DNA of 64,000 nucleotides from Lachnospiraceae bacterium (GCA_022767285.1 JALENY010000037.1:1-64000); one strand, 5' to 3'; counted from the first letter of the stretch, positions 1-8,851 are shown. A program made the numbers and translations. Notes: a model not told the origin generated them from the sequence alone.

Positions 1-46
1 ACGCACTTCCACAATCCTGCCCCGCATTCGCAATCCATGGGGCCCC

Positions 47-133
47 CGCCCCACTTCTTGCTCATGTGGGGCGTGTCAATAAGGTATACCTCCACTTACA
101 TGCAAGCATGACGTGGAGAATACCTTTTGACAC
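47..133. repeat. Two consecutive hairpins downstream of dapF
   Basis: The 144 bases beyond the dapF stop hold no gene but are highly structured. Arms 47-54 and 66-73 form a perfect 8-bp GC-rich stem (CGCCCCAC with GTGGGGCG). Arms 73-95 and 113-133 form a roughly 21-bp stem with small bulges, and its loop contains a nested stem CATGC-AA-GCATG at 99-110. No U-tract follows on either strand, so this is not a standard intrinsic terminator. It could be a 3'-end stabiliser or a dispersed palindromic element; I cannot tell whether it recurs outside the window. Confidence 0.55.
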
Positions 134-144
134 TGTAATCCATT

Positions 145-978
145 TTATAAATCAATTTCCCCTTCAAACACAGTAGCAGCGGGGCCGTTCATATACACCA
201 GATTATCCTCTCTGTCCCAGAAGATTTCCAGATCACCGCCCAACAGTTTTACCGTCACTTTGTCTTTTGTGTATCCGTTTAAAATACACGCCACTGCCGT
301 TGCACATGCACCGGTTCCGCAGGCAAGTGTCTCACCGGAGCCCCGCTCCCAGACACGCATCTCCACCGTTTCCTCATCGATCACCCGGCAGAATTCCGTG
401 TTCACGCGATCCGGGAAACAGGGATGATACTCGAATCCGGGTCCGATTTTCTCAATCTCAAGTCCTTTTACATCATCCATAAAAACAACCGCATGGGGAT
501 TGCCCATGGAAACAGCCGTCATATGATACAGCGTGCCGTCCACTTCAATCGGTTCATCGATCACCCGGTCTTTTTCCGAAACCACCGGAATATTAGCCGG
601 AGTCAGCTCCGGAGCTCCCATGTTTACTTTTACCATGGAAACCTTACCGTTTTCCACGGTCAGTTCCGGGTATTTAATGCCGCCTTTGGTGCTGATGCTG
701 AATTTCAGCTTGTCCGTCAGGCCATAGTCGTAAACATATTTTGCCACACATCGGATCCCGTTTCCACACATGGAACCCTGTGATCCGTCTGCATTATACA
801 TTTCCATCTCAAAATCTGCTGTCTCCGACGGTTTTATGAGAATCAGTCCGTCTGAGCCGATGCCAAAATGACGATCACTGACAAATTTTGCTACACTTCC
901 GGGATTTTCCACATTTTCCTGAAAACAGTTTACATATACATAATCGTTTCCAATCCCATGCATTTTGGTAAATTTCAT
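145..978 (-). CDS. dapF: Diaminopimelate epimerase
   Basis: Converts LL- to meso-diaminopimelate, the last step before peptidoglycan cross-linking diamino acid and lysine. The 277-residue length is normal for the family. The two active-site cysteine regions are visible: [13 protein letters not shown] near residues 69-81 and [14 protein letters not shown] near 216-229, plus the N-terminal [12 protein letters not shown] motif. The ATG has a good ribosome site (GGGAGG, 5-6 bases upstream). It is the last gene of the run glnA - ANTAR regulator - dapF, 41 bases behind the regulator, so it is probably co-transcribed with nitrogen-assimilation genes. Structured sequence but no U-tract follows the stop. 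Confidence 0.97.
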   Translation of the reverse strand: MKFTKMHGIGNDYVYVNCFQENVENPGSVAKFVSDRHFGIGSDGLILIKPSETADFEMEMYNADGSQGSMCGNGIRCVAKYVYDYGLTDKLKFSISTKGGIKYPELTVENGKVSMVKVNMGAPELTPANIPVVSEKDRVIDEPIEVDGTLYHMTAVSMGNPHAVVFMDDVKGLEIEKIGPGFEYHPCFPDRVNTEFCRVIDEETVEMRVWERGSGETLACGTGACATAVACILNGYTKDKVTVKLLGGDLEIFWDREDNLVYMNGPAATVFEGEIDL

Positions 979-1019
979 AGTATCCTCCCTACTCTCTTTT
1001 ACTCTTGTTGCTCTCTGAT

Positions 1020-1568
1020 TTACATATACATGATACTGATTACCATCTCCGCTGTCTCTACCATATTCGTGCTGTTGTTCATGCTTGTTTTCTGAATATA
1101 TCGGTGCGCTTCCTCTTCTGTCATATGATTACGCTCCATCAAAAGCCTCTTTGCCTCCAAAATGGTGGCCTGCTCTTTTGCATCGCGTATTTTGGGTTTT
1201 TCTCTCTCTTTCTTTTTCCGGCGCAGAATATTGCGCTCTATCATATTTATTGTATCGATCAGATCCTGCGCTTTGAGTGGCATGCTCACGCACAAAATTT
1301 CCGATCCCGCACATTGACTGATGACCCTCTGGGATCCCAGGAGAAGCATTTCAAACTTCGGCGGAAGATTTTCTTTTAACTGATGATACATCATATCAGG
1401 AAAACGATAGCCACATATGACAATGCCGTTGGTCAGTCCGTCAATCGCATTCAGCGCCTGCGCTCCCGTAGAACAGACAGCAGTGACAGTAAATCCATAA
1501 CGCATCAGTAGATTCCGGATACTTTTCGCGTCTTCCATTTTCGGAAATACTACAATAATACTGCTCAT
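1020..1568 (-). CDS. ANTAR-domain antiterminator with degenerate receiver domain
   Basis: A 182-residue two-domain regulator. Residues 1-115 resemble a response-regulator receiver, but the segment where the phosphorylated Asp should sit reads [12 protein letters not shown], so the acceptor appears to be missing and control is probably not by classical phosphorylation. The C-terminal 60 residues match ANTAR domains ([20 protein letters not shown], then K-x-SM and a helix of alternating V/I/M). ANTAR proteins bind RNA hairpins and prevent intrinsic termination. The start at 1568 is chosen because GGGAGG lies 7 bases upstream. It lies 48 bases behind glnA on the same strand; the glnA leader contains a terminator, which makes glnA its obvious candidate target. 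The target is inference. Confidence 0.9.
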   Translation of the reverse strand: MSSIIVVFPKMEDAKSIRNLLMRYGFTVTAVCSTGAQALNAIDGLTNGIVICGYRFPDMMYHQLKENLPPKFEMLLLGSQRVISQCAGSEILCVSMPLKAQDLIDTINMIERNILRRKKKEREKPKIRDAKEQATILEAKRLLMERNHMTEEEAHRYIQKTSMNNSTNMVETAEMVISIMYM

Positions 1569-1616
1569 CCATTCGCCTCCCATATATTTTACTGCGGTTT
1601 CAAATATATAGAACGC

Positions 1617-2948
1617 CTAAATGCGATACAAATACTTCTCGACTTCCCAATCCGTCACCTGTTCCGCATACAGCTTCCACTCCTGTTTCTTGGCTTCAAT
1701 ATAGCGCTCAGAATAGTAGTCTCCGAGCACGCCCTGAATAAATTCATCTTTTTCCAGTTCCTGGATTGCTTCCAGCAGGTTGCGCGGAAGCCTGTCAATT
1801 CCAAGTGCTTCCCGCTCTGCCCTTGACATTTCAAAGGTATTCCGATTCACACTGGCCGGCGGCTCGATCTGATTCCGTATTCCGTCCAGACCTGCTGCCA
1901 GACAAACAGCCAACGCAATATAGGGATTTGCTGCCGGATCCGGACTTCTCAGTTCCACTCTGGTCTCTTCCCCTCTGGCAGCGGGAATCCGAATCAACGG
2001 ACTTCTGTTTTTACCGGACCAGGCGATGTACACCGGCGCCTCAAATCCCGGCACCAGACGCTTATAACTGTTGATCAGAGGGTTGGTCACCGCAGACATG
2101 CCTTTAATGTGCTTAACGATACCGCCGATAAACCAGTATGCCTCTTTGCTCAGCCCCACTGCATCACTCGGATCATCAAAGATGTTTTTGCCATCTTTTG
2201 AGAGTGACATATTTGTATGCATGCCGGAGCCGTTTACACCATATTTGGGTTTCGGCATGAAAGTTGCATGGAGACCATGGCGTCTTGCAATGGTTTTTAC
2301 TGCCAGTTTAAAAGTCATAATATTGTCTGCCGTGTGAAGGGCCTCGTCGTAGCGAAAATCAATTTCATGCTGGGCAGGCGCCATTTCATGATGGGAGGAT
2401 TCAATTTCAAATCCCATATCTTCCAGAGTCAGTACCATATCCCGGCGGGCATTTTCTCCCAGATCCAGCGGGCCGATATCAAAATATCCTGCCTGCTCAT
2501 GAGAGATGGTTGTCGGTAATCCGTCATCATCGGTGTGATACAGGAAAAACTCACATTCCGGTCCCACATTAAAGGTGTAACCCATCTCTTCTGCTTCCTT
2601 CATCACTTTCTTCAATATATAACGGGGATCTCCCTCAAAAGGTGTTCCGTCCGCCCGGTAAATGTCACACAGGAAACGGGCAACTTTTCCGTCCTGGGGT
2701 CTCCAGGGAAAAATCTCAAAGGTGTCCAGATCCGGATACAAATACATATCCGACTCTTCGATTCGGACAAATCCCTCAATCGATGATCCATCAAACATAA
2801 ATTTATTATTCAGTGCCTTTTCCAGCTGTGTTGCTGTAACTGCCACATTTTTCAGAGTACCGAACATATCCGTAAATTGCAGGCGGATGAATTCGACATC
2901 TTCCTCCTCAACCAGACGAATGATATCGTCCTTTGTATATTTTGCCAT
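1617..2948 (-). CDS. glnA: Type I glutamine synthetase
   Basis: ATP-dependent condensation of ammonia and glutamate to glutamine; 443 residues, typical of the GSI-alpha class of Firmicutes. Visible family motifs are DGSSIEGF near 55-62, the ATP/metal region [17 protein letters not shown], the glutamate-binding segment [13 protein letters not shown] and the C-terminal [18 protein letters not shown] see no adenylylation-type insertion. The start at 2948 is preferred over an in-frame codon 15 bases upstream because GGAGG sits 8 bases before it. First gene of a probable operon with the ANTAR regulator and dapF. Its leader contains a promoter followed at once by an intrinsic terminator (separate entries). 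Confidence 0.98.
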   Translation of the reverse strand: MAKYTKDDIIRLVEEEDVEFIRLQFTDMFGTLKNVAVTATQLEKALNNKFMFDGSSIEGFVRIEESDMYLYPDLDTFEIFPWRPQDGKVARFLCDIYRADGTPFEGDPRYILKKVMKEAEEMGYTFNVGPECEFFLYHTDDDGLPTTISHEQAGYFDIGPLDLGENARRDMVLTLEDMGFEIESSHHEMAPAQHEIDFRYDEALHTADNIMTFKLAVKTIARRHGLHATFMPKPKYGVNGSGMHTNMSLSKDGKNIFDDPSDAVGLSKEAYWFIGGIVKHIKGMSAVTNPLINSYKRLVPGFEAPVYIAWSGKNRSPLIRIPAARGEETRVELRSPDPAANPYIALAVCLAAGLDGIRNQIEPPASVNRNTFEMSRAEREALGIDRLPRNLLEAIQELEKDEFIQGVLGDYYSERYIEAKKQEWKLYAEQVTDWEVEKYLYRI

Positions 2949-2984
2949 TTTATGTTCCTCCACACAAATAATATCTTAAAATAC

Positions 2985-3019
2985 GAAAAAATGGGCGCTC
3001 TTAATAAAAGAGAACGCCC
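2985..3019 (-). terminator. Intrinsic terminator in the glnA leader
   Basis: On the minus strand the arms 3008-3019 and 2993-3002 pair as GGGCG(TT)CTCTT with AAGAGCGCCC around a 5-base loop, followed by six U residues at 2990-2985. It lies only about 8 bases after the expected start of the promoter at 3034-3062 and about 37 bases before the glnA ATG. It could also serve as the terminator of the kinase-like gene ending at 3059, but no promoter fits between it and glnA, so glnA transcription has to pass it. Confidence 0.75.
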
Positions 3020-3033
3020 TTGTTCCACTCAAG

Positions 3034-3062
3034 ATAATATCAGTCAAATGGCCATTTGTCAA
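3034..3062 (-). promoter_or_regulatory. Probable sigma-A promoter for glnA
   Basis: Minus-strand -35 TTGACA at 3057-3062 and -10 TATTAT at 3034-3039 with a 17-base spacer: a perfect -35 and a 5/6 -10. The -35 overlaps the stop region of the upstream kinase-like gene. Transcription would start near 3027 and meet the terminator hairpin almost immediately. Confidence 0.65.
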
Positions 3063-3571
3063 TGATTATCCTTTGACCAGTACTGAATTCCCCAGTTTTC
3101 AAAATCCCATTTTTCCATATAGTCATTGCATTCAAAGTCCACATAATACAGTTTTTCATCCTGTACAACAAAGTTTGTAGGATAATAATCGATGTTTGTA
3201 TTGGCCGGATAGAGAAGCGCACACATATCCCTCATCTGAGCCAGATATTCCGGCTTCATCCGATCCTGCTGCACGAGATCCGCTATCGTTTCCCCTTTTA
3301 TGTATTCCTTCAGAATCCGCTCTTTTTCTTTATCCACATCGATAAGACGGGGCATGGGGATTCCTATTTCTTTCAGCCGATGGTAATCTCTTATTTCTGC
3401 TTCAATTTTATTTCCAAACTGATAGTAATCACATGGTTCATGGTGAATTTGTTTCAGCACATACTGATTCACTCCATCTGAAGCCAGATAGGAATAGCCG
3501 CCTTTTCCTTTGCCCAGTAACTTTTTAATAAAAAATTTTCTGTCATTTACGCACATGATTGTCTCACTCAT
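3059..3571 (-). CDS. Minimal protein-kinase-like protein
   Basis: A 170-residue protein with the marks of a reduced eukaryotic-type kinase fold. There is a glycine-rich loop LGKGKGGYSYLA at about 19-30, a candidate ATP lysine in YVLKQI, a Glu-rich helix (IEAEIRDYH), a catalytic-loop-like NIDYYPTNFVV with the D-x4-N spacing, and a YVDFE motif in place of DFG. It is much shorter than Hanks kinases (about 260 residues) and lacks most of the substrate lobe, resembling small RIO/lipopolysaccharide-kinase-like proteins. The ATG follows AAGGA at normal spacing. Substrate unknown; it could be a small-molecule kinase rather than a protein kinase. Upstream of glnA on the same strand, with a terminator between. 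Confidence 0.7.
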   Translation of the reverse strand: MSETIMCVNDRKFFIKKLLGKGKGGYSYLASDGVNQYVLKQIHHEPCDYYQFGNKIEAEIRDYHRLKEIGIPMPRLIDVDKEKERILKEYIKGETIADLVQQDRMKPEYLAQMRDMCALLYPANTNIDYYPTNFVVQDEKLYYVDFECNDYMEKWDFENWGIQYWSKDNH

Positions 3572-3703
3572 CGTTCCTTATCCCCATTTCATAAATTGTT
3601 CGGTTAGAGTACATTTTTCTTTTTCTCCGCACTTTCTTTCGTTTACCCATTTATCTTATCTCATATCGGCTGTATCTTCAAAGGTTAAACGCATAACCCA
3701 AGA

Positions 3704-3748
3704 CAAAAAAAGAAGCCCTATTTATCAATATTTGACAAATATGGCTTC
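3704..3748 (-). terminator. Intrinsic terminator after the LacI remnant
   Basis: Minus-strand stem GAAGCCATATTT (3748-3737) pairs with AAATAGGGCTTC (3723-3712) with one mismatch, followed by seven U residues. The decayed regulator gene keeps its terminator. Confidence 0.75.
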
Positions 3749-3752
3749 CGTC

Positions 3753-4356
3753 TTATTGTCTCTGTTCCGATAAGAAAGAAGTACTGCTGTCACGTTCTAT
3801 CAGCGTAACCGGCATCTTGACCGTGGTCTCTGTCTCCTTTTTTTCATTCAGTTCCTGCAGTTTCTGAACGGCAATTCGCGCCCGCTCCGCCACATCCTGC
3901 CGAACAGAAGTCAAAGTGGGGGAAACAAGGCTGCACACAATATCCGTCATACACCACAAAAGGAATGCGCATGTGATTCCGGAGATATTCATAGTCCTCA
4001 TCGCAAAACCCGATCAGGACCAGCCCGTCCAGATTCCACATAGATGCAAAACGAATGATTGCCTCCCGGTCAGTTGTCTTTTTTATCATCATAAACTGAC
4101 CGTTTTTTTCAATCTCCGTTGACAGAGCGTTCAGAGACGATGCAACAAACACATCTTCCAGGGTGCGGGATTCATATTTCTCATGATCGTTGACTACCAC
4201 GCCGATGATCCGGGAAGAATTCTGGGCCAGAAGGATTCCCGCCATGGTGGGAATATATTGTTGATCCGAACTCTTCTGTTTTCCATACTGTGCCTGTTCT
4301 TTTTCCTCTTTTTTCTTATGTGTGCCTGTACCGAAAGCTGATCCAAAACAAATTTT
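3753..4356 (-). pseudogene. Decayed LacI-family transcription regulator
   Basis: Homology to LacI-family regulators runs in two frames. From about 4230 to 3940 it encodes the first half of the sugar-binding domain (RIIGVVVNDHEKYESRTLED ... IPFVVYDGYC). At about 3933-3939 (TGTGTGC on the minus strand) the reading jumps frame straight to the extreme C-terminal family signature CSLVSPTLTSVRQDVAERA and ends at 3753. About 100 residues between VYDGY and SPTLTS are therefore missing, with a frameshift at the join. Upstream, in-frame codons continue (about 37 residues) to a TGA at 4357-4359 and encode no helix-turn-helix, so the DNA-binding domain is also gone. It cannot make a working repressor. 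Confidence 0.85.
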
Positions 4357-4368
4357 TCAATGAAAGAA

Positions 4369-4941
4369 TCAACCTTCCCACTTCATGACCGGTATGACCT
4401 CCGGCTGGTCTGCACGGTGCTCCCCGATCATTTTTTCCATCCATACCATATCGTACCATCGGTTAAACTTATAGCCGCACCGGTGAAATCTTCCCACCAT
4501 CTCATAACCCAGATGCTCATGAAATTTCACACTGTCCATGGTCAGATGTTCATCTTCCTTTGCGGGATATGCGATACATGCATTCATATTCAAAATATTC
4601 TGTTTTTTCAGGACTGTTTCCAGCTCATCATGAAGCCGTCTTCCGATTCCCAGACCTCTTCGGTCCTGCCGTACATAAATGGATGTCTCAATAGCCCAGT
4701 CATAGGCTTTCCTCTCTTTAAAAGGACTTGCATACGAGTAACCCACAATTTCTCCGGATAATTCTGCCACAAGGTACGGATAACGCCTTAAAGTCCTGCG
4801 GATCCGCTTTTCGAATTCTTCCACAGTCGGTACCTCGTATTCAAATGTTATGGCCGTTTCCCGCACATAGGGTGCATAGATTTCCAGCAGCGCTTCCGCA
4901 TCTTCCGTATTGGCCATTCTGATTTTTATTTCCGTCTCCAT
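4369..4941 (-). CDS. GNAT N-acetyltransferase, phosphinothricin-acetyltransferase-like
   Basis: 190-residue GNAT protein of the PAT/MnaT branch (N-acetylation of amino-acid-like substrates such as methionine analogues or phosphinothricin; the true substrate is not decidable here). N-terminal IRMANTEDAEALLEIYAPYV and TFEYEVPTVEEFEKR are typical of this branch. The acetyl-CoA loop is VRQDRRGLGIGRRLHDEL near residues 103-120. The start at 4941 is chosen because AGGAGG lies 5 bases upstream; an upstream in-frame start lacks a site. It abuts the LacI remnant on the same strand. Confidence 0.88.
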   Translation of the reverse strand: METEIKIRMANTEDAEALLEIYAPYVRETAITFEYEVPTVEEFEKRIRRTLRRYPYLVAELSGEIVGYSYASPFKERKAYDWAIETSIYVRQDRRGLGIGRRLHDELETVLKKQNILNMNACIAYPAKEDEHLTMDSVKFHEHLGYEMVGRFHRCGYKFNRWYDMVWMEKMIGEHRADQPEVIPVMKWEG

Positions 4942-5082
4942 TTTTCCTCCTGCTGCTTTCAAATGGCTTATTTCTGTGCAGGAAAAGACAGTATCCGTCA
5001 TTGGGTCCGTAAAAAACAGATATCCTCATACGACCGTCCAATATGTTTTGACAGTTACTTCACATCATTGATTACTCTTATA

Positions 5083-7614
5083 CTATCTTCCCATTACTTC
5101 CCGATAGGTGGCATGTTTTTCGACCGCTTCCGTCAGTTCGGCCATGCGGCTCACATCCCCGATCAAAATCACGCCGCAGAGGCGATTATTCAGGAAATAA
5201 TATTTCTCATATTGTTTCTTGCCCATGTCCTTGTATTCCATGGTCTTATAAACCAGATCTTCTCTCTTACCGGCATCTCCGATGGCAAAAAGCGCTGTAT
5301 TCATACCGTGAAAGTTCAGTGCGGCAGAAATCGTTTCATAATTGATCCTTTCCCCTGCTGCATTAGCACCTGCCGCTTTGCCCTGTTCCGCAGCTTCAGA
5401 CCAGAGTGCATAGTTGATACCTTCATACTGTGCGCAGTCACCGCATGCATAAATATCTTTTACACTGGTTTCCATTCTTTCATTTACGACAACCGCACGG
5501 TCAATGTCCAGACCGGCAGCCTTTGCAAGGGATATATTAGCCCGAACACCGGCAGATACGATTACAAGTTCGGCCGGAATCTCTGTTCCGTCTGCCAGTT
5601 TCACTCCGGTTACATGACCTTCTCCTTCAATAGACGCAATCTGTACACCCGTAAGGATCCGGATACCCTGATCCTGAGCAATCTTTTTCAGGACCTCACC
5701 TGCACTTTCATCCAACTGACGGCCCATCAGAAGGGGGGCAGCTTCCAGAACTGTAACCTGACATTTCGCTCTGCGCATTTCCCAGGCAGCCTCAAGGCCC
5801 AGAACACCTCCGCCGATCACAGCCACTTGCTTCACCGCGGGCAGCAGTTCAGCAATTTTTTGGGTATCTGAGAGACGGCGGATCGCGATCACTTCCGGTT
5901 TTTCCCTTCCGGTAATCGGCGGAATAAAGCACTCAGAACCAGCTGCATAGATCAGCTTTGTATATTTCAGTCTGGTGCCGTCCTCCATCACAACCTCCTT
6001 TGACTCTGTGTCAATCTCAGTGACCGTCTTCCCGAGAACCTGATAAATCCGATTCTCCTCATACCAGGATTCCGCCTCCACCGCGATCTGCCGTGCATCC
6101 AGCCCGGCTGTAAGCGATTTAGTCAGCATTGGACGATTATAAGTGGAGTAGGGCTCATTGGAAATCATCACTACGGAACCTGTGGCATCACGCTCCCGGA
6201 TAGCTTTTGCTGCATTCAGTCCGGCTGCTCCGTTACCGATAATTACATAAAAATCTCTTGTGTCGTTGCGGAATGTGGATTCTTCTGCTTCAACCGGGAC
6301 AAAATTTTCTTTTCCCACGCCGCAGACCGGACAAACCTCCAGGGATGAATCAAAAATCTCACCGCATACCAGGCATTTCACCAGAGTGCTCTTTCCTGCT
6401 TTCTTCGGATTTTCTTTTTCCTGAAGGGTGCATCCGAAATTGTATCCATATTCATAAGCGTCGATAAGATTGGTCTCACCCGGTTTGAATCTCACCCGGA
6501 ATCCGTCATCCACCACCTTCATTTTCAGTTGTTTCAAGCGCTCAATAATATGCGGAACACCTTCACCGCTCCATCCATAGCTGCCGAATGCGCTGGCCAG
6601 CTTGCCGCCATGGGTTCCCGCAAAAATAGACGTTGTCAGATCCCAGATGGGTTTCAGAGCCTCCCCTACGATAGTCGGGGTTCCGAATAAAATACCATCC
6701 GCAAATCCAAGCTCCTCCAGAACTTTTCCCTGATCCGCCTTTACCATATCATATATACGAACGTCGATATCTCCGCTATCCCGGATACCTTCCGCAATTT
6801 TCTCAGCCAGCATGCCCGTATATCCGTAAGCACTCACATACGGCATGATCACAGTTTTTCTCGGATTCGGATTCACCACGGTGCTCCACTCTTCATAGGT
6901 ATCCAGCATGAACCCGATCCTGTCATCCAGCACAGGCCCATGTCCCGGGCAGATCATAACCAGATCCAGCTCCCGCACCCGCGCAAGTGCTTTCATCATA
7001 TAGGGTTTGAACGGTCCAATGATGCAGTCGTAATAATATTTTGTTGCCCGCATATAGCCTTCCTGATCTGCCACTTTGCTCACAAGAACATCATGGAAGC
7101 CATAGTGGGAGCCAAAAGAGTCACAGGTCACCAGAACCTGTTCTTCTTCAATATATGTATACATAGTATCCGGCCAGTGGAGATTCGGCACCACCATAAA
7201 GCGAAGGGTCTTATTTCCGAGCTTCATAATCTGGTTATCCTTTACCGGAATCGCTGTAAAATCACCGTTTACAATCTCTTTCAAAAAGCCGATGGCGCAG
7301 GCGGTTGCAACGATTTTAAGTCCCGGATTCAGTTCCAGCAGTCTTTCCACACTGCCTGCATGATCCGGCTCCGTATGACTTACGATCAGATAATCGATCC
7401 GTTCAATGTCTGTGATTTCTTTCACTTTTTCCAGATAATCATCAAAAAATGCTGCTTTCGCCGTTTCAAAAAGAATGGTCTTGTCTCCGGCCTTCAGCAC
7501 GTATGAGTTATATGTGGTTCCAAATTCTGTGTACATGATAATGTCAAAAACACGAAGCGTATCATCTACAATACCAACCCAGTAAAAATCATCTTTTAGC
7601 TTTAATGTTTTCAT
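5083..7614 (-). CDS. Multidomain flavodiiron protein with short-spaced rubredoxin and NADH:rubredoxin oxidoreductase (class F type)
   Basis: A cytosolic 843-residue fusion that should reduce O2 (or NO) to water (or N2O) directly with NAD(P)H. Order: metallo-beta-lactamase diiron domain (1-245) with ligands in HTEPDH (80-85), H146, D165 and H225; flavodoxin domain with FMN loops (about 255-400); a tiny rubredoxin; then an FAD/NAD oxidoreductase (about 455-843) with IGNGAAG near 459-465 and a second Rossmann motif VIGGGVLGLE. The rubredoxin cysteines are 414, 417, 428 and 431, only 10 residues between the pairs instead of about 30. This matches class F flavodiiron proteins known from Clostridia. 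AGGAGG lies about 12 bases before the ATG. Monocistronic, with its own candidate promoter. Confidence 0.95.
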   Translation of the reverse strand: MKTLKLKDDFYWVGIVDDTLRVFDIIMYTEFGTTYNSYVLKAGDKTILFETAKAAFFDDYLEKVKEITDIERIDYLIVSHTEPDHAGSVERLLELNPGLKIVATACAIGFLKEIVNGDFTAIPVKDNQIMKLGNKTLRFMVVPNLHWPDTMYTYIEEEQVLVTCDSFGSHYGFHDVLVSKVADQEGYMRATKYYYDCIIGPFKPYMMKALARVRELDLVMICPGHGPVLDDRIGFMLDTYEEWSTVVNPNPRKTVIMPYVSAYGYTGMLAEKIAEGIRDSGDIDVRIYDMVKADQGKVLEELGFADGILFGTPTIVGEALKPIWDLTTSIFAGTHGGKLASAFGSYGWSGEGVPHIIERLKQLKMKVVDDGFRVRFKPGETNLIDAYEYGYNFGCTLQEKENPKKAGKSTLVKCLVCGEIFDSSLEVCPVCGVGKENFVPVEAEESTFRNDTRDFYVIIGNGAAGLNAAKAIRERDATGSVVMISNEPYSTYNRPMLTKSLTAGLDARQIAVEAESWYEENRIYQVLGKTVTEIDTESKEVVMEDGTRLKYTKLIYAAGSECFIPPITGREKPEVIAIRRLSDTQKIAELLPAVKQVAVIGGGVLGLEAAWEMRRAKCQVTVLEAAPLLMGRQLDESAGEVLKKIAQDQGIRILTGVQIASIEGEGHVTGVKLADGTEIPAELVIVSAGVRANISLAKAAGLDIDRAVVVNERMETSVKDIYACGDCAQYEGINYALWSEAAEQGKAAGANAAGERINYETISAALNFHGMNTALFAIGDAGKREDLVYKTMEYKDMGKKQYEKYYFLNNRLCGVILIGDVSRMAELTEAVEKHATYREVMGR

Positions 7615-7916
7615 ATTTGCTGCTTACCTCCTGTGTCTGTTTTTGCTCTGTGTGTTGTCCTATGGTTTTGCCCTATTGTTTTGTTCTATATGGCTGCAAA
7701 ATTCCCCGTTCATTCTATTCTGCAGCAACCAATGTTAAAACTGTACTGCCGTATGACTGTACAAACACCCTTCCTGTATCTATGTCTTATTTTACTGGAA
7801 ATACTTCGCTTTTGCAATAAGCAAGTACATCTCCCTGAGATTCTCTGTTTACAAAACCGGTAATCACTTTTCCTCTTTTTTCATATACTAGTGATAAAAG
7901 CAATCCTGGTGCCCTT
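7615..7916. other. Divergent intergenic region of the flavodiiron and deacetylase genes
   Basis: No gene is visible in these 302 bases. They hold the promoters of two divergent genes and a roughly 165-base leader for the flavodiiron gene. Near the deacetylase side the plus strand shows CATATACTA at about 7880, which resembles a sporulation sigma-E or sigma-G -10 element; I could not fix a convincing -35 for it. Confidence 0.5.
7789..7817 (-). promoter_or_regulatory. Candidate promoter of the flavodiiron fusion gene
   Basis: Minus-strand TTGCAA (7812-7817), 17-base spacer and TAAAAT (7789-7794). The match is moderate (4/6 and 5/6) and would give a 165-base untranslated leader. Confidence 0.4.
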
Positions 7917-8696
7917 ATGAAAAAAAAATATCTCCTTCCTCTGACCCTTCTCTTTTCCCTGATGTTTCTTCTATCCATCAGCTACAACAGGCGAATCGCT
8001 ACCCGCGTGATCGCCACCAGCAGCACCGTCGGCAGCCGCGAACTTCCCATTTACTGTGTACAGACCGACAAGCCTCAGATTGCCCTGACTTTCGATGCAG
8101 CTTGGGGAAATGAAGACACAAAGACCATACTGGATATCCTGGCAAAGCACGAGGTTAAAGCCACATTTTTTATGACCGGCGGCTGGGTCTCCTCTTATCC
8201 CAATGACGTAAAAGCTATTCTGGCTGCCGGACATGATCTGGGCAATCACAGCGAGAATCACAAAAATATGAGTCAATTATCCGACCGTGAAAAAACCTCG
8301 GAACTGATGACCGTACATAATAAGGTAAAAGAGCTGACCGGATATGATATGTTCCTCTTCCGCCCGCCCTACGGAGACTACGACAATGCGGTGGTTTTAA
8401 ATGCAAGGGAGAATGGTTATTATCCGATTCAGTGGGATGTGGACAGTCTGGACTGGAAAGATTATGGTGTGGAAGCAATTATCGATACGGTCTGCAATCA
8501 CAAACATCTGGGAAACGGATCTATCATTTTGTGCCACAACGGTGCAAAATACACTGCTCAGGCATTAGATACCATGATTACCACCCTTAAATCAAAGGGA
8601 TATGAATTTGTTCCCGTATCACAGTTAATTTTAAGAGACAATTATCATATGGATCATGAAGGGCGGCAGATTCCGGATAATACATCGAGCAGTTAA
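7917..8696 (+). CDS. Polysaccharide deacetylase, PdaB-like
   Basis: 259-residue secreted or membrane-anchored NodB-fold deacetylase acting on cell-wall amino sugars. An N-terminal lysine stretch and one hydrophobic segment (residues about 5-22) anchor or export it. The catalytic domain follows: TFDAAWGNEDT (about 61-71; the TFDD motif reads TFDA as in PdaB-type proteins), metal motif GNHSENHKNM, RPPYGDYD, WDVDSLDW and the closing ILCHNG. The short length and the TFDA-W pattern resemble the sporulation deacetylase PdaB/YlxY group, so a role in spore cortex is plausible but not proven. Monocistronic, convergent with the GH112 gene and separated from it by a bidirectional terminator. Confidence 0.85.
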   Translation: MKKKYLLPLTLLFSLMFLLSISYNRRIATRVIATSSTVGSRELPIYCVQTDKPQIALTFDAAWGNEDTKTILDILAKHEVKATFFMTGGWVSSYPNDVKAILAAGHDLGNHSENHKNMSQLSDREKTSELMTVHNKVKELTGYDMFLFRPPYGDYDNAVVLNARENGYYPIQWDVDSLDWKDYGVEAIIDTVCNHKHLGNGSIILCHNGAKYTAQALDTMITTLKSKGYEFVPVSQLILRDNYHMDHEGRQIPDNTSSS

Positions 8697-8779
8697 CTTG
8701 CATTGGAGTCTGCTTTAAGTAATTTCGATGATTTTGCCGAACCGTGCGAAAAATCTCCGGGAAAGGACAGCCGGCGAGA

Positions 8780-8820
8780 GAGAAAAGGCAAACCGCATTT
8801 CCTGCGATTTGCCCTTTCTC
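8780..8820. terminator. Bidirectional terminator between deacetylase and GH112 genes
   Basis: Arms 8780-8797 and 8803-8820 form an 18-bp stem (GAGAAAAGGCAAACCGCA with its near-perfect complement, two mismatches) around a 5-base loop, placed between two converging genes. The U-tract is short and interrupted on both sides. Confidence 0.65.
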
Positions 8821-8851
8821 AATCCTGTTACCGGAAATGTTTTTTATAAAA

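Noticed and set aside
4360-5082. A missing helix-turn-helix exon of the LacI remnant beyond the upstream TGA
   Set aside because: The sequence above 4357 belongs to the GNAT acetyltransferase gene on the same strand; no AT[IV]..VA..AGVS-like segment is seen in any frame nearby.
5083-7614. Reading the flavodiiron gene as two separate genes (flavoprotein plus NADH oxidoreductase)
   Set aside because: The frame is continuous across the rubredoxin linker with no internal stop or ribosome site at the junction, and this fusion is a known class.
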